The notes: a model not told the origin generated them from the letters alone. A stretch of 64,000 nucleotides of DNA from Plumapathes pennacea (GCA_964036295.1 OZ038463.1:18587069-18651068), one strand, 5' to 3'; numbered from the stretch's first letter, positions 1 to 12,581 are shown. Program-made: numbers and translations.

Positions 1-1508
1 TTGAGTCACAGGAGAGAAAATTTACTGGAAGCACCTCAAGACCAGAAGAAACTTGTTACGAAACGAAATCGTGGGTTTGAAAAAGCGAAGCTGACATACA
101 TTAGGTAAGACTGCACCAATCAGTGCGAAAAGGACGAGAAATATAACCGTTTTCAGCTTGGGGTTTGATCACTCGAGTCGCTCATGACGCAGTGTTGGTG
201 CAACGACCTTTGTCAAATTTCTATTCAATCAGATTTTAGAAAAAACGCTGGGCAAACTTTGTCTTTACCTTCCAGTACCGCGAACGCAGAAGGATGCTCT
301 ATTACATGTATATACCACCCTATGGAGATAAGTCGATTAGTGTTGGCTCCTTGTCAGGAAATACCTTTACTAGTCGAAAATGGTTGCAATGGGCCATCTA
401 GTACATGCGAGGAAATCAAAAGACAAAAATGTCTGACAAGCCAAAACTGACGAGCACCAAGTGAACGTGAAGGAATGCAAACAAGACGATGAACTGTTGC
501 CTTTTTCAGCTCAGGATTGATCACCCGAACCGTACATGAAGGATTCTTTGCCGCGACGAGTGTTGTATTAAGTTTACTTCCTTGTTAATCTTCTTTTTTT
601 ATCAACTTCGATGATCAAGCTCTGGTTTATCACCTTCTTCTGGAGATCAACGTAGTTAAATCATTGTAGTTGGCCCCTTCTGAAGACAACTCAGTACACT
701 TATCAAAGACTTTGGGTTACCTACATTGCAAAAAAAAAAACTCTCTTTTGGCTCAGTTTACTTGTAACTCCCATGCAGACTTTGGAGCTACTCGACGAAC
801 ATCTAGAGTTTCAAGTTCATTTTTCTCCGATGGACTTGTTGCCTAGATATGCTATCTAGAATACGTTCTGTGATGGAAGAATTTGCTGAACAAAGTATGG
901 TGAAGGCATGAAACTAAGATTCAAAAGAGAAAATGCGAAATTGGAAAATATGGTGATCACAAGATATTTAGCGATCCAAAAGAGAGCCACTAATCCCACG
1001 GAAGCACTCGCCATCGATCCGCGCCATCATATCTTCCTATCAATAACGCAAGGAGACCAGAATTTGAGAATTTGGAAGAAAGTCAAACAATTGTCACAGA
1101 TAGACAACAGGACATTCTGTCAAGAGAAATACTCTAAAGTGGAACGGTCATCAAAAGTAGCCCTTTAAGACAGTACAGATTAAGAAAGCCAATAGCTTCG
1201 GGAAGTTATTACAGCAAGACATGACGAGACCACTGAGTCGAGAAAAGGTAGTGGCCTTGACCAAGAGGTGATCACCATTCTCTCTGTGTGCAGTTGAGTT
1301 GAGAGAAAAGTGGAAATGGAGAGAGAGAGAGAGACAAACGAACGAAAATCTTCCACTCGAGGGTATCGATAAAGAAGCAAACTCCAGAATGTGCTTGATA
1401 TTTTCTTAAAAGCACTAGTGCATAGTTTTGAAATGGTTTAATAGATGGGCATCGAGAACTGTTCCATTTCGATGTTGTACGTGCCGATCTACGAATTCAA
1501 ATATGTTA
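1..1508. other. No supported gene
   Basis: There are two short open frames (184-450 and 908-1168, plus strand), but neither shows a recognisable domain, splice-site support or low-complexity-free conservation that I can see. A short GA-rich run lies near 1320-1335. This may be intergenic DNA or decayed repeat. I assign nothing here. Confidence 0.5.
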
Positions 1509-2549
1509 TTACCAGCACAGGCAGCCCAGGCTCCGGGGGTCTGTCTGTCTGTCACACAGTAATATGTGATACCTTTGTTGTTACGAAAGAACATGACTGT
1601 TGGCGATTATAAAGAAATGTATGGGGATTTTGGTCGTTTGCCGAACGGCGGTCTTCGGCAACGATTAAACTTAACAAGTGTTGTCGCGTGAAAACGCGAC
1701 AGATGCTGGGATTCAAGTTTGGTGTGGCAAGTGTCCGCACTCACCATAAGGATTATTGAATAAGCAATCTCTGGACTAGAGCGAGACTCCCAAGAGTGAT
1801 CAACTTCAATTTTCTCTTCCAGTTTCTCACCCGAAAAAATATCATACAGTAAAGGGAACTTGGCTTTTGATTTACTCAAATGAACCTGATTAAACTATAA
1901 GTTATAATACAACACTCGTACAGTTGCTTCAAAAGGATGAGAGAATCTACAGTTTGAGTTTGGGAGTATGCGTGACTTATCTCATTTTCATGCATAATTG
2001 ATTTTGACAGTTCGACCTCGAACATTTGTTTCTAATCATAGGTCACGATTAATCTAGCCTGCGCTTCATGACTTACCTGTTTTTCGTCTTCTAATTTCTT
2101 CTACCAGGCTTTCTAAATTTCCAGTCGGCCTGTTTCATTTCAGAGCTATTATCACCGCGGTTTTGATGAATTCACGAATGTTTGACGAGCGCATTTTAAA
2201 GCTGAAAAATCCAGCCGGGAGCCATTTCAGCTTGTCGAAATGGTATCGTTTGATTATGTTTGCTTTCCTTCGCTTAGTTTTAACCAGCTGGACGAAGAAA
2301 AATGCGCAAGTAAATATAATGAACCAAAACCGCAAGAGCGCAACTACATGTCAACAAAAATCTCACGTTACATACTTTGAAACTCAGCCAAGAAAAGAAA
2401 GGCTTCCACGCCGCTTGCACGTGAACATTATCCAATCAAAATATAGTATTTTTGTGTACGCGTCAATCAAGCTTCAAAATCCTAGAGGGGGGACTTCTTT
2501 CACCAATTGTCATGATACCTACGCTGTGGTTTTTGGGTGAAAACAATTA

Positions 2550-2575
2550 TATGCTGGGCCCTTAGGCCCAGCATA
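2550..2575. repeat. Short perfect palindrome
   Basis: ATGCTGGGCC and GGCCCAGCAT are perfect inverted arms around a 4-nt spacer (CTTA). It sits directly before the long palindrome at 2575-3427, inside the foldback element. It can fold into a strong hairpin in DNA or RNA. Confidence 0.85.
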
Positions 2576-3427
2576 AAAACTGGCTAAATATGTTTAGTTG
2601 CGCGTTATTTTACCTCTCTCCGAACGTCAGCTCGCTGCGCTCGCTGGAACCGGTAAAAATTTCGGGGCGAAGAAGAGAACACAAAAAGAGGGAAGGCAGG
2701 CAACTCTGACGCGACCGAGGGCCACTCGGCGACGAAAATCTCAGCAATCGATGAACCAGTCGTGACGAAACTCAGGCACGAGTCATCTGCATAAATATTC
2801 TCTCCATTCATCTGATACAATTGACGGTCTGTCCAGAGAGTGTCGAGCAATTTGCCGAAACGATGTCTTTTCGGCAGCGAAATGATGCTTGACCCCACCA
2901 ATGCGGACACGACCCCCAGCAGACTCGGCAAAACCTTTCATCAGCCCCCCACCCCAGGGAAATATTTAGCATTACCAAAAACTGGGTGGTCTCCGGTCAT
3001 CTGATAGCAAAAAATTAACTGCAGGGATAGGGGCGGAAGTTTTTGGTAGTGCTAAATATTGACCTTGGGGTGGGGGGCTGATGAAAGGTTTTGCCGAGTC
3101 TGCTGGAGGTCGTGTCCGCATTAGTATCATTTCGCTGTCGAAAAGACATCGTTTCGGCAAATTGCTCAACACTCTCTGGACAGACTGTCAATTGTATCAG
3201 ATGAATGGAAAGAATATTTATGCAGATGACTCGTGCCTGAGTTTCGTCGCGACTGGTTCGTTGATTGCTGAGATTTTCGTCGCCGAGTGGCCCTCGGTTG
3301 CGTCAGATTTGCCTGCCTTCCCTCTTTTTGTGTTCTCTTCTTCGCCCCAAAATTTTTACCGGTTCCAGCGAGCGCAGCGAGCTGACGTTCAGAGAGAGGT
3401 AAAATAAACATATTTAGCCAGTTTTTA
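2575..3427. repeat. Long imperfect palindrome (two arms of about 390-410 bp)
   Basis: The sequence from about 2575 to 2981 is repeated in inverted orientation at about 3039-3427. There are scattered substitutions and small indels; for example the left arm has 8 extra bases near 2598. The asymmetric loop is about 57 bp (2982-3038). Each arm carries a 108-codon open frame (2605-2931 minus, 3081-3407 plus). These are mirror images, and I recognise no domain in them. The right arm joins the terminal repeat of the surrounding element at 3428 with no spacer. Confidence 0.9.
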
Positions 3428-3590
3428 AGTTTAATCGTTGCCGAATACCGCCGTTCGGCGAACGACCAAAATTCCCATACATTTCTTTATAATCGCCAAC
3501 GGCCATGTTCTTTCGTAATAACAAAGGTATCACATATCACTGTGTGACAGACAGACAGACCCCCGGAGCCTGGGCTGCCTGTGTTATCAG

Positions 3591-5342
3591 ATGGTCTTCC
3601 ACAGTTGAATGCTTCAACGCTCTGAAGAAGTTATACCCCTCTGTTTCTGGGAAAATTTACAATACATAGCCTGTGATTCGATAGGGCAATTAAAACACTT
3701 TACTTTTGTTAGGTACATGAAGATGATCACATCTGTAGCTTTGTTTAATTACTGCTTGTGTAGCTGTTGAACATATTTTTGGAGTGTTTCTGTTATCACA
3801 GTCGAAACGAAACATAAAGAAATAATATACAGTATGTCGATGAAGAGTCATGTGCATAAAATCTGGTTCAGGCGCGTAGCACATAAGTTAAACTTGAGGA
3901 CCATTAGTTGTGAATTTAAACCATCGTATTCGCAGTTTTTCAAACTAACCAAGTAGAAAAGAGTCTATGTAATGGCGTGTCACTGTCAAATCAGAGTACA
4001 CATGTTCCACGAACGTACAACAGACTTAAAGATTGTCCCTGTTCTTCGACGTCGTCTGCTGGACATTTTACTAGTTTAGTGATTTTCAACTTAGCGATAA
4101 CTTCTTGAAAACGTTAAGGCAAGACAAAAATGAGCCACTAATAATTGCCATCTTCGCCAAAGATTTGAGCGAAATTATCTATGTTTAAGTGCTACACGAT
4201 CATGTTAACTGTATCTGCCTTCATTTTAGTGCAAGTTCCTCAATAAAGGTTTTCAGTACATAAAACAAATAGCATATTGCTGTGTGGATGCTCAGCAATG
4301 CAATAAAACATATTTATCACACAAGCCTAGATTCGTTACCAAAAGTACATATTTTCTATTGTGTTTAGCTCGGGTGGTATCAAAGACAAATATTACAAGA
4401 TATAAATAATCTATCACGTGATGTGGACTTTGATGTTAGATGTAGCTCGAAACTGGCTAGAATTAGTCAAAGAGATTTGTTTTCGATGTTTTGTTTTGCT
4501 TTCAGAACTTCAAATATAGTTTTTGAGCGTCGTTTCACTGATTGTAATAAAAGCAATAACGGCGCCATTCAAGAAGTGGTGTTAATTTAGTAGATCATCA
4601 TAAAAGGGTGGCAGGTGGTGCGCAAAGCCAGTTCAGAATAATCTGCAATGGTTCTGACAAAATCGCGGCGATTCTCGAGGCTTTCCCTCTCTCTCCTCTT
4701 AAGAAAATCAAGGATCAAACGGACTAAAACAGCTTCTATAAGCCAAAAATGAAGTGTAATTGTCTCGGGGAACTATTGTTCGTCATTTCAAGTACTGAGT
4801 TTCTCTTGACTGTTGCTCGAGCACTGAAATATAAATTTTAGACAAAATCATACTGCGAGCTCTACAATCAGTCTCAACAACAAATTTTCCTTTTCCGAAG
4901 ACATATGCCCAGTTTTGGGACAAAACAACTATCAATCTTATTTGCATGCACAGTTTTTATTTAATATTTTCATGCAGGGAGATGTCAACATCGGCAATGA
5001 AGAATATAAGGTTTCTAGTTTACCTGCAAGATCGTATTTTGACTATAAAGTCGAATGTGTGTTGAAATCTATAGTTAACCATCTAGGCTTAATGTAGCTT
5101 CTGCCGTCACAATTGTGTGATTTCTTCCTTTTCTGAGCTAATTTGCTGCTGATAAATCGTAGCTTTTAAAATTATGGTTGAGGTTGATGCACACCGTGTT
5201 GATTATCAAGGGCGACAATTAAGAGAGAGAAGTCAGTTTTACCAGAAGTTTCGCCGCTATGTTCTTGCCAAAGTTCTATCAGGAGACATACATTTTGTTT
5301 TACAAATAGAAACGGAGATGACGGGATATTGCAGAAATTAAT
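3591..5342. other. No supported gene
   Basis: AT-rich sequence with several short open frames (for example 3690-3884 minus and 4915-5097 plus), none with a recognisable domain or convincing splice context. I see no repeats or RNA genes here. Confidence 0.5.
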
Positions 5343-6458
5343 TAAGCAATATAACACGAGTTTCCATGTCTATGTACTCTTATATAAACACGCGGGATGT
5401 TGGGAGAACACGAGAAAAAGTTCAAAATCACGAGCCGCTTCGGCGAGTGATTTTGAACTTTTTCGAGTGTTCTCACAACATCCCAAGTGTTTATATAAGA
5501 GTACATAGACATGGAAACGAGTGTCATATTGCTTTTATAAAATAACGAAGCTTTTATTACCTGAAAGAACTTTATATTGAAAATGATCAAGTTCAAGATT
5601 CTCCCGAAAACCCTCAAAACGCACGCTCGTCCAATCGGAAAGTCTGTTTCACGGCACTTCGCTCAAGTCAGTCCATGAATGAAAACGGAACACCACTCCC
5701 GTTCACTTGAAAAAACTTGACAGGCTGCTAAATGAAGATGAATTTCGCAAGAAATGTGTCGGATATTAGTACCACTGTTTGTCAAGAATTCAAAAGAACC
5801 GGCGAGAATGTTTTGAGCCGTCAGGTTTCAACTTTCAGGACAACGGTGTCACTCGACGTAAACATGTCTGCACAACAACACTATTCTGCTGAAGAAGGTA
5901 GTTTGTACATTTGTTCGCTTTACTTGAGTATTACTTGAACTCTGCCGGACGACAGTCAACTCCATTGAATTGACTCAACAGCTTTTGTGCCACCGAGCCG
6001 ACAGCCGAGACAGACTCATTAGCGAAGACTGTTTGTGCCTTCATCACCATAAACCTACAATTATTCGTGTGAAACTCCGGTGATCTAAGCCATCTAGTTA
6101 CTAGCTACGAGCCACAGGAGACGAAGGTATAAAGGTTAGAAACTTTGAAGAATGAAACAAAGAATGTTCTTTGACTGTGTAATTGTTGGCTTTCTGTCTC
6201 ACGGTTTCCGAATTAAATTTCATGCAATATTCGGACAACTTTTCTTCACGCTGCTTCACTAATTGCACATGATTTGCACACGGCTTCACTATTTGCTCTA
6301 ATAGCCCACTGCAGTTTCTGTAACACATGAATCTTTGAAGTAGGGGACGACACGCAGTCTTTTTATTTCAGGATTCGTCATTTCCATGTCTTTGTACTTA
6401 TTTATAAAATGGTTTTTTAACCAATCAGAGCGCGCGTAGCATCATAGTTATTTTATAA
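5343..6458. mobile_element. 1.1-kb interspersed repeat, copy 1, with a hairpin head
   Basis: This segment is nearly identical to 25657-26748. It begins TTAAGCAATATAACACGAG. The first 200 bp fold back on themselves: about 5344-5433 pairs with about 5439-5541 around a GAGCCGCTTCGGCGAG centre. The right end is TCATAGTTATTTTATAA, preceded by an AACCAATCAGAG CCAAT-like box. The body carries open frames conserved between copies (5732-5938 plus, 6101-6328 minus) with no domain I know. The high similarity of the two copies suggests recent movement. It is probably a non-autonomous foldback or MITE-like element. I could not define a clean target-site duplication. Confidence 0.85.
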
Positions 6459-6575
6459 TTTAATTTAATAAATTTTGATTCAATACATTTAAATTTAAAT
6501 AAATTTAAATAATTATAATTTTAATTTAATAAATTTGATTAATTAATTAATTAATTTTAATTAATTTTAATTAAT
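6459..6575. repeat. AT-only low-complexity tract
   Basis: Runs of TTTAAATTTAAATAAATT and TTAATTAATTAATTAA type immediately follow the right end of repeat copy 1. The tract is almost free of G and C. Confidence 0.85.
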
Positions 6576-7329
6576 ATACCACAAACCATTCGACCCACAA
6601 CACCACAAAGTAAACGTCTTCTCTTTTTCAAATTCAGTCAGAATTTTGTCCCCGCTAACGTGAAGCCTAAGGAATCGGGATCCACTTAACAGCAATCGGT
6701 ATGGCTCTTTTGTCTAACGCACCTCTTTCGACTGACAACAATATGTAAGGATAGAGACATAGATTTGTCGTTGAACGCCTTTGCGCGTACGCAATCAGGA
6801 GACAAACATAAAGGTATGTTGAACTTTCATTATTTTTTCTTCGGGTCTCCATTTTTGTCACAAGCTCTATGCCGAATCATCGGCATATAATTTCTGCTCA
6901 TGCAGTTGGGTTTTAAGTGGAAGTAATTGCTGTATAAAATCAACGTGAATTTATCGGACAGGCTGGCGATGTTTGCGATACCTTGTTTAGTTTCCTTTTC
7001 ACCGTTTTGTAGGTTGGAAGCGGCATAGACCTACTCAAACCCTGACTTCAATGTTGCCCCTCATATAGTTCCAGTACGGCCTTGAGGACAGCTAGCTGGA
7101 AGCTAAAATCCTGCTGATTACTTCTGTTGGAAGTTTAATATCTTAACCTCCGACAACTTTTGATGCCAGTGTTTGGATATATTAGAACGCAAGTTTTTGG
7201 CTCACCACTTCGCGGCTCAGGATCGTCGCTTTACAAAAACAACTCAACATTTGGACTTGATTTCTGCAATATTGACTTTATACTAAGTGAAAATTCTTGC
7301 GCCTGAATTTCGCCCAATTAAGTTGATCT
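6576..7329. other. No supported gene
   Basis: Unremarkable intergenic sequence with short frames only (for example 6667-6861 minus). Nothing is recognised. Confidence 0.5.
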
Positions 7330-7890
7330 TGGTAGAATCAAAATTCCTCCAAGATAAACTTTATTAAGTACCTACAGGACTAAAAATCATGGGTCTGAAT
7401 TTCAGAACCAACATTTAAGATTAACTTATAGTACGTACCCTGGAGTAAAAATGTTTTGTCTGAATTTTAGAACCAACATTTCGACTTGATTCCTCCAAGA
7501 TTAACTTTATTAGGTACCGGGAGTGAAAATCCTGTGTCTGAATTTCAGACCCAACACTTGAACTTGATTCCTCCAAGATTAGCTTTATTAGGTACCAGGA
7601 GTAAAAATCTTGTGTCTGAATTTCAGACCCAACATTTGGACTTGATTCCTCCAAGATTAACTTTATTAGGTACTAGGAGTAAAAATCTTGTGTCTGAATT
7701 TCAGACCCAACATTTGGACTTGATTCCTCCAAGATTAACCTTATTAGGTACCAGCAGTAAAAAATCTTGTGTCCGAATTTCAGACCCAGCATTTGGACTT
7801 GATTCCTCCAAGATTAACTTTATTAGGTACCAGGAGTAAAAACATCTTGTGTCTGAATTTCAAACCCAAGTGTGAAGTTAGATTTCTCCA
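7330..7890. repeat. 78-bp minisatellite, about 6-7 copies
   Basis: A 78-79 bp unit repeats head to tail. The phrase CTTGATTCCTCCAAGATTAA recurs at about 7484, 7563, 7641, 7719 and 7798, with diverged copies on both sides. Each unit also contains GGTACCAGGAGTAAAAATC and TGAATTTCAGACCCAACA. Because 78 is a multiple of three, open frames run through it on both strands (7486-7839 plus, 7421-7654 minus) as 26-residue repeats. The inner copies are the most alike, which fits ongoing array homogenisation. Confidence 0.9.
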
Positions 7891-10018
7891 AGATTTATCA
7901 TATAACTGGTTAGAGTGAGGAATTAATGCTCAAAAGATTTGGATTGGATTCCTCTGGTTTTCACTCTGAAGTGTGTTTTTCGATCAATGTCCGCCGTATT
8001 AGCGTCTTAATGAAGATAGTTGCTTTCCCTAAATATATGGTCTGCCCGAAACGGGGTTAATTTGTTGTTTAAAAAATGACCCATTTGTAGTTCCTCCGTA
8101 ATTAACAGTTTCCGAATTTAAAACCTTGAGGCCCATTCTGTTGAAAACCGGGTAATTCTAACATTTTTGTTTTTCTCGAACACGCAAAAAAGAGAAATCT
8201 TTAATATTTGGAGGAACGAACATTTTAAACCTAAGATATTTCTTGATTTCGGCGGAACAAAGTGCGCAAAAGTTCAGAAAACGCGGATTTTAGCAAAAAA
8301 AACTCTAAAATAGAATAACTCATTTTAGTTTAGAATGCCTTTAAACTGTTTTTTCAAGTTCCGATTTTTTGTTCTCAAAGCGTTAGTTTCAAATCGTGAA
8401 ATCAGCAGATGGGTCAAGAATAATTCAATGTTTCTGATCAAAGGTTGTGGATATCCTCATTTCACCTAAATTTGCAACATCCTATAGCTGGGCTGCGAGT
8501 TTAGCTGTCGGGAAGATGCAAACTAACCCGTTTATGTACCACTTATCGACATTTATAAAACATCTTACAAAAAATTGGCATTGAAGAATTGAACATCAGT
8601 TTCAAATCATACATATCTTTTGTCCGGCCTTTGTGTGGAACATCCGTAGCAAAGCAATTAGTGACAATTACGAGCAAACTATAACGCATTTGGACCCAAG
8701 TTAGCACGTCTGAACAATAAAGTTTAAGGCGACAGCAGAAAAAGACCTTTCCATGGAACAAAATGCGAAGATATGCATATACGTACCGTTTACAATGATG
8801 TTCTCCGCTTTAACCAGGTAAGGACCCTACAAAAAAATCAGGAAATGTGTAAATGTAAAACTCTAAAACGTCTGTCTGTAACAGCGAAATCTCAATTGAC
8901 GCGAAATGCTAGGAACCTTTTGCAAAAGGTGAGATAATCCGAGGAATAACAACAGAGATAAGAACGCCATGTTACTTCATCCGTTACCCCAAAATAATGC
9001 CCCTTGATTTCGAGTATCCGGACCGCAAATACTCATAACAACCGATGACCGGCAAACTGTTCGAGGTTCAAGAAAACCTGCGTTGCACCCGTTCAGCTAA
9101 ATTGCGTGGGACTTGAATATGCAAAATATACGTATGGTAATTCTATACCTGAGCAAACGGAACATTTGTAAAAAATACTGAGCTCAAAATCATAAAATGC
9201 CTAATGTTTTATTCGTCAGTAAGCTCAAGAAATAATAGGACAAGAGGGAGGGAAAAAGACAACAAGCTTAGAGAAATTAGCGATGTGCAAAAGAATAGAA
9301 CACGTCATTCACTTTGTGTCAACGGATGTGCTCGCTGTCAAAATCAACATGGCAAAAAATTTGTGAAGAAATACTCTGTATCGATTGACCGCGCCCCCTG
9401 TCGCGTCGCCATTTCCGCTCGCAAATATAAGAAAAATGACTGGGAGCCGGTATGTTTTCATTTATTTCTCTAAAGTTCTGCCGTTACGTCAAAATACTCG
9501 CACGGTTCCTGAAACTTGAAGGCTTTATCTTCATTTTGATGTGCATTTGATGTGCTTCGGGGTGATAAAGACTTGGCTTGGCGACTCGTGCAGAACATTG
9601 ACGGCAATTTTTCAAAGCAAACATCGGACCGTTTAACAATTAAAGCACCAACTAAGGACTGTTTATGTGCCTTTGATAAACGTCATCTGGAACAATCCGG
9701 ATGTGGCAAACAGGAAAAAAAATACTGACTAAAAAATTAGGTTGCTGTCAATCGAACATACATTAAAACATTGTCGCAAATTCAAATACTTTCAGACTTT
9801 AAATTGGCCCCTGGTAAGATTTCCGCTAGAGAACGACCCTTGAAAAAATATAAAACATCTGTCTGTTGTAGAAATATAATTTGCCACATGATTCCCTGTT
9901 TTTAGATAATTTTAGAACTTTAATATGCTTTTAAAAATTGAAACGCCCATTTTGACAGTAAACTGCATAATTACGCACGCTCATTTTTTTTTGTTTCCAA
10001 AACGTCTCCCTCTCTCTG

Positions 10019-10049
<31 letters not shown>

Positions 10050-12255
10050 GAGAAATATATTTTTCATGTCGCCGTCTGCCCACTTAAAAAAAAGTCCCAT
10101 AGGCAGAAAAAAGAAAAACTTTCGGTTGGCAGTGACGCTGTAGCTGGACTGGGCAAATTTCAATATTGACCACGGTGTCAGCGATAAGGCAAACAATTTA
10201 GCACCCTGACTGATGTAAAAACCGTTTCTCCAGCCACTACAGCAAACTAGAGTTCCTTGCATGTTCTTTCTCCCCATAGAAATGTTACCATTTATTCAGT
10301 ATGAGCTTGGTACGAGTATGAAAATACTTTCATCGCGTTAAGAAGAAAAGATGCTGGGAGGAAAAAACATTGGGTGCGAAAGAGAGTAACTAAGGTCTCT
10401 TGGCAAAAATACAATTTCAGTCAAAAATCAATTGCTTTATAAACTATAATGCATCCGTGGGTGCACACCTTTCATACACCAAATTGCAGTTTGCAATTTA
10501 TTTTAAAAGTCCTAGACAAACTGCGGAAACATAAAAAGGGGCTCAGTCCTTTTGAAAACCGCATAATTTCAAACTTCAAATTAGTGTCAGTACCGCAAAA
10601 CCGAAAGATGTACCATTTTCGGACACTGAAAGCTCAAACCTTACTGTGTTCTGAGATGCATACATTACGTTTAAACATGGAGCTTTTTTCACAAACTACA
10701 AGCACGAAGCCAGAGCTTGGCGGTTTATGGACGAATGCAAGGAAATAGCACTGAGTCCTTCCTCGTAAGCAAAGATGTTCGCGCAGGCGCAAACTAGCGT
10801 AACTTTAATGGGCAATCCCGACGGGACGTGATCAACACTGAGAACCTTTCAGACCAAAGACAAAGTGCCGTTCCATAGTCTATGTTCTTTAGCAGCTGTG
10901 TATATAGCATCAATTCAACAGAAAATACTGGTGTAAAATATAATAATTATATGTAATACCTTGTATTTAAAGTTATTTCTTGCAATGACCTGTTTGAAGT
11001 TGAATGTTTTTAAAAATGTTTGGCTGATTTTCTTTGACTTCATGAAGCCCCTCTTATTAAAAATTGACGTGCTATTCGCAGTTACGGACATAGAATTGGG
11101 ATAAAATATTCTATTATCAGTGTATACCATTTGCATAAATACACGAGAAGAGTAGAAGAGTATGGCAATAAATGGCTGCAAAGCCTTAGAGAAAGAAATA
11201 AGCACTTTCATGCTGGTTTTGAGCGTACTTAACAAGACCTATATTTCTTCACGTGCAGCTTTAATTTGCACACGGAAAAATACAGCAGTGGAATGGTCAA
11301 CTGAAACGGTCAATTTCGCGGTGCAGATCCGAGGCAATTCATAAAAACATTGAGTCACATATATATCTGGAAACTTCGACCTCTTTGTGGGTTATCACTC
11401 ATTTAAAAGGAATTCAGTCTAAAACAACATCATTAAGGGTTCTGAACACAGAGCAATTTTACATTTTGAAATTCAAATAAAGAGCAAATACGATTAATGA
11501 ATCACCAGTTGAGCAAGCGTGATAGGTGGATTGGTGTGTGTTTGGTAAGACGATCAACGAAAAGAGCCAATATGAGAAGAACTTCTAGAATGATGGAGAA
11601 TAGTTAACTAAAAACCAAATACGAAATCTTCTCTGACACAGAAGTACACCGTTAGCGAAACGTTGCCGAATTGTCCAGTTCGTCTTTTTAATAAGCAATG
11701 TATGGCGCGAAGCCTTTTTCACAGCCGCCGTCTCATTGGGTGTTTACGAACAAGGAATGGCGCTTTTGATGCAGTTTTATTGCTCTCTTTTGTCATTGCG
11801 CTGTTTACCTGTGAGTTTTATCCCTATCACGTTCCTAATGGATTATTTGCCATAGCTAGTGGGAGGGTGAAGACACAAAACATTAAAAATGCATGGAGAC
11901 ACGTTCGCTTCGACTAGCATATAGCCTTCACGGATATAATGCGGAAGTCGTTTCCTTTTCGATTAAATTTAACCCGTACTTTAAGTTCAATTTTCAGTTC
12001 GTAATCGTTTATTACAAATCAATTTCAAAAGTTTTAGTCAGGCTATTGTACCAACGTACCGGTTGTGGTGCTCAACATCAAACGCTGACAGTTTTATGTG
12101 ACGTGGTATCGTTTCGGAATCAAGTGTCCGTAAAATGGAATATTTTACCCCACGAGAAAAAGACTGTTATCAATGTACAAGCTGAGAGTCAAGTAATTTT
12201 ACGGATGTCTTCTATTATAATATAATTTAGTATCCCCGTCCTTTTTATGTGGGTC
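7891..12255. other. No supported gene
   Basis: About 4.4 kb with no recognisable coding sequence. It contains a poly-T run near 10020-10046 with scattered A runs just after it, and several frames of 70-110 codons (for example 9204-9473, 10449-10748, 11893-12225, all plus). None of these has a known motif or clear splice sites. Unidentified exons of a diverged gene cannot be excluded. Confidence 0.45.
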
Positions 12256-12267
12256 CTTCCTCCGCCG

Positions 12268-12343
12268 CCCCCCCCCCCCCCCCCCCCCAAATGGTATAAT
12301 TAAAACAAATCGACCTCGTAAAGCGGGGGGGGGGGGGGGGGGG
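12268..12343. repeat. Poly-C tract followed by poly-G tract
   Basis: About 20 C (12268-12288) and 19 G (12325-12343) are separated by about 36 bp, so the strand can fold into a C:G hairpin, and the G run can form quadruplex structures. Tract lengths in an assembly are unreliable for such runs. Confidence 0.9.
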
Positions 12344-12433
12344 TCATTGAAGCATTTACGGTACAGGAAACTTCACGTCAGAAAATACAACAGACTAACT
12401 AGCGTGACACCAGCAAATATGGCGTGACAATAT

Positions 12434-12439
12434 TTTATT
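12434..12439 (-). terminator. Candidate polyadenylation signal of the endoglycoceramidase gene
   Basis: AATAAA on the minus strand, about 145 nt downstream of the stop codon at 12582-12584. It is the nearest canonical hexamer. Confidence 0.5.
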
Positions 12440-12581
12440 CGATTGAATCAGCTAAAGAATGCAAGACAAATCACGACAATGAAGAGCCTGAGCGCTGAAA
12501 GGGCGAAGATTCCGTTCACCGAATCAAGTCTCTTTTGGAAGGATATTTCAATGATTTTTCAAAAGAACCAGAGAGCGTTTC

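Larger units (their letters stand above)
1516..3583. mobile_element. Foldback DNA transposon with about 156-bp terminal inverted repeats
   Basis: The left end (1516 to about 1671) starts CACAGGCAGCCCAGG. It is matched in inverted orientation by 3428-3583, which ends CCTGGGCTGCCTGTG. The two 156-bp arms share the (TCTG)n stretch and the motif around the paired GCCGAACGGCGG and CCGCCGTTCGGCG blocks, with a few mismatches. TTACCAG (1509-1515) and TTATCAG (3584-3590) flank the element and could be an imperfect 7-8 bp target duplication, as hAT-type elements make. The interior is about 900 bp of unrecognised sequence, a 26-bp palindrome, and an 850-bp palindrome that abuts the right arm. No transposase is visible, so it is non-autonomous. 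The hAT assignment is inference from target-site length only. Confidence 0.85.

Noticed and set aside
5732-5938. 68-codon ORF conserved between the two 1.1-kb repeat copies as a gene
   Set aside because: Conservation is explained by the recent duplication of the whole element. No domain, start context or terminator supports a protein.
7330-7890. CRISPR-like direct repeats
   Set aside because: The units are contiguous 78-bp tandem copies with no unique spacers, in a eukaryotic genome.
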